5,085 nt of DNA from Planctomycetaceae bacterium (lineage in GTDB: Bacteria; Planctomycetota; Planctomycetia; Pirellulales; Pirellulaceae), in the NCBI GenBank assembly GCA_007129635.1, contig SKVE01000904.1, forward strand, positions 1 through 5,085, written 5' to 3'. The notes below the pieces were generated by a model. That model was not told the origin of the DNA, ran no database searches, and saw nothing but the letters and a program-made list of their open reading frames with translations. Below are positions 4,354 to 5,085 of this stretch, in pieces; position 1 is the first letter of the stretch; every line of letters starts with the position of its first letter. The position numbers were made by a program, and so were the translations under genes.

Positions 4354-5085
4354 ATGCTTCGATTCCTCACGTTCGCTGGTCTGCTGAGCGTCGCATGGTT
4401 GGCCGGTCCCCCATCGATTGCCGCCGATTCTCCGTTGCAAACCCTTCTGGATGTGGTTCCCGAGCGTGTCGACACGATTTCCGCGCGCCAAACGGAGCAA
4501 CTGGAGACTTATGCCGCGCAACTGGACGAATGGGCCTCCCTGCAATGGTGGGAAGAAGGGAAGCCGGAAACCATCGTCCAGACCGTCCGTTTGTTGGTCG
4601 ATTTGAAGACGGACGTTGACGCGGCAAAAGACCGACTGCTGCAGATGCGTATGGAATTGGGTCAACTTGCGTCGGAAGAATCAAATCATGCTGTGTTGCG
4701 GCATTATCTCCGATCCACTTCCGCGTTGATCGACCTGTCCGGACGGCTCCGAGCTCGATTGAGCGATGTCATTCAAGCGGCGGCCTTCTTTTTGGACCAG
4801 CACCCGGACCACTACGAACAGATGCTACAAGTGTTGATCGATCGCCGCGTGGACATCGGTGCGATCGTGATGTCATTCATGTTGTTCGATCCGCCGCCCG
4901 ATAGCGGCTATGTCGGTTTCACGGCGGCAGAAAAGTATCGGGTACTGCAACTGATCAATCTGACTCATCAGGCCGACCTGGTGCCGACGGTGGCCCGGTT
5001 TATTCGCGTCGAAGAGAATCCGGCGCTGGTGGTCATCGCGGCCGAATTGTTGCGACGTTTGGGCCTGCCGCAGAAGCCTCGACCG
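4354..5085 (+). CDS. Exported, mostly helical protein of unknown function (3' end outside window)
   Basis: The ATG lies 3 bp after the stop of the small membrane-protein gene, with the weak SD-like GGATGG at 4340-4345. The frame stays open to the window edge: 244 residues, C-terminus missing. It begins with a signal peptide: MLR, a hydrophobic core FLTFAGLLSVAWLAG (4-18), then PPSIAA, with cleavage expected around residue 23 or 24 before DSPLQ. The mature part looks helix-rich: polar helices with repeated Q and E residues at about 37-66, a heptad-like stretch 78-150 (including DLKTDVDAAKDRL and ALIDLSGRLRARL), a hydrophobic stretch around 170-180, a PPPDSG turn, and two helices at about 192-240 that resemble a HEAT-type pair (my reading). 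No catalytic motif, heme site or lipobox is visible. The spacing suggests translational coupling with the upstream gene. The function is unknown. Confidence 0.8.
   Translation, partial: MLRFLTFAGLLSVAWLAGPPSIAADSPLQTLLDVVPERVDTISARQTEQLETYAAQLDEWASLQWWEEGKPETIVQTVRLLVDLKTDVDAAKDRLLQMRMELGQLASEESNHAVLRHYLRSTSALIDLSGRLRARLSDVIQAAAFFLDQHPDHYEQMLQVLIDRRVDIGAIVMSFMLFDPPPDSGYVGFTAAEKYRVLQLINLTHQADLVPTVARFIRVEENPALVVIAAELLRRLGLPQKPRP

Overview
This window carries ordinary biosynthetic genes scattered singly on both strands, plus one two-gene unit that I do not recognise. It most likely comes from a planctomycete of the Pirellula/Rhodopirellula type. That assignment is an inference from four things: unlinked housekeeping genes instead of operons, frequent GTG/TTG starts preceded by good Shine-Dalgarno (SD) sequences, GTAG-footed palindromes in intergenic DNA, and an exported uncharacterised protein beside a tiny membrane protein. 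No rRNA, tRNA, CRISPR array, transposase or phage gene is visible.

Layout. Bases 1-143 hold a two-armed palindromic repeat (19-69) and no gene. folD (144-1028, minus; GTG start) encodes the bifunctional methylenetetrahydrofolate dehydrogenase/cyclohydrolase. A 110-bp intergenic stretch (1029-1138) separates it from the divergent gene sir (1139-2845, plus), a siroheme/[4Fe-4S] sulfite reductase whose diagnostic motifs look ferredoxin-type. sir converges on pyrF (2948-3868, minus; TTG start preferred), a type-2 orotidine-5'-phosphate decarboxylase. The 102 bp between them are packed with short hairpins, one of them a second GTAG-footed repeat. A divergent control region of about 275 bp (3869-4143) follows; it holds an 8+8 bp dyad on the pyrF side and a possible promoter and leader hairpin on the other side. 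The window ends with a 68-residue two-helix membrane protein (4144-4350) and, 3 bp later, the start of an exported, mostly helical protein (4354 to the edge, open).

How the genes relate. FolD supplies one-carbon units, Sir supplies sulfide for cysteine and PyrF makes UMP. They share no pathway and no operon, so their adjacency probably means little. The last two genes are spaced as a translationally coupled pair and are the only candidates for an uncharacterised system, but nothing in the sequence gives their function. The least explained signals are the palindromic repeats. They have the architecture of REP elements (a GTAG foot followed by a small hairpin), and the first is an inverted pair whose arms differ by a compensating base-pair swap.
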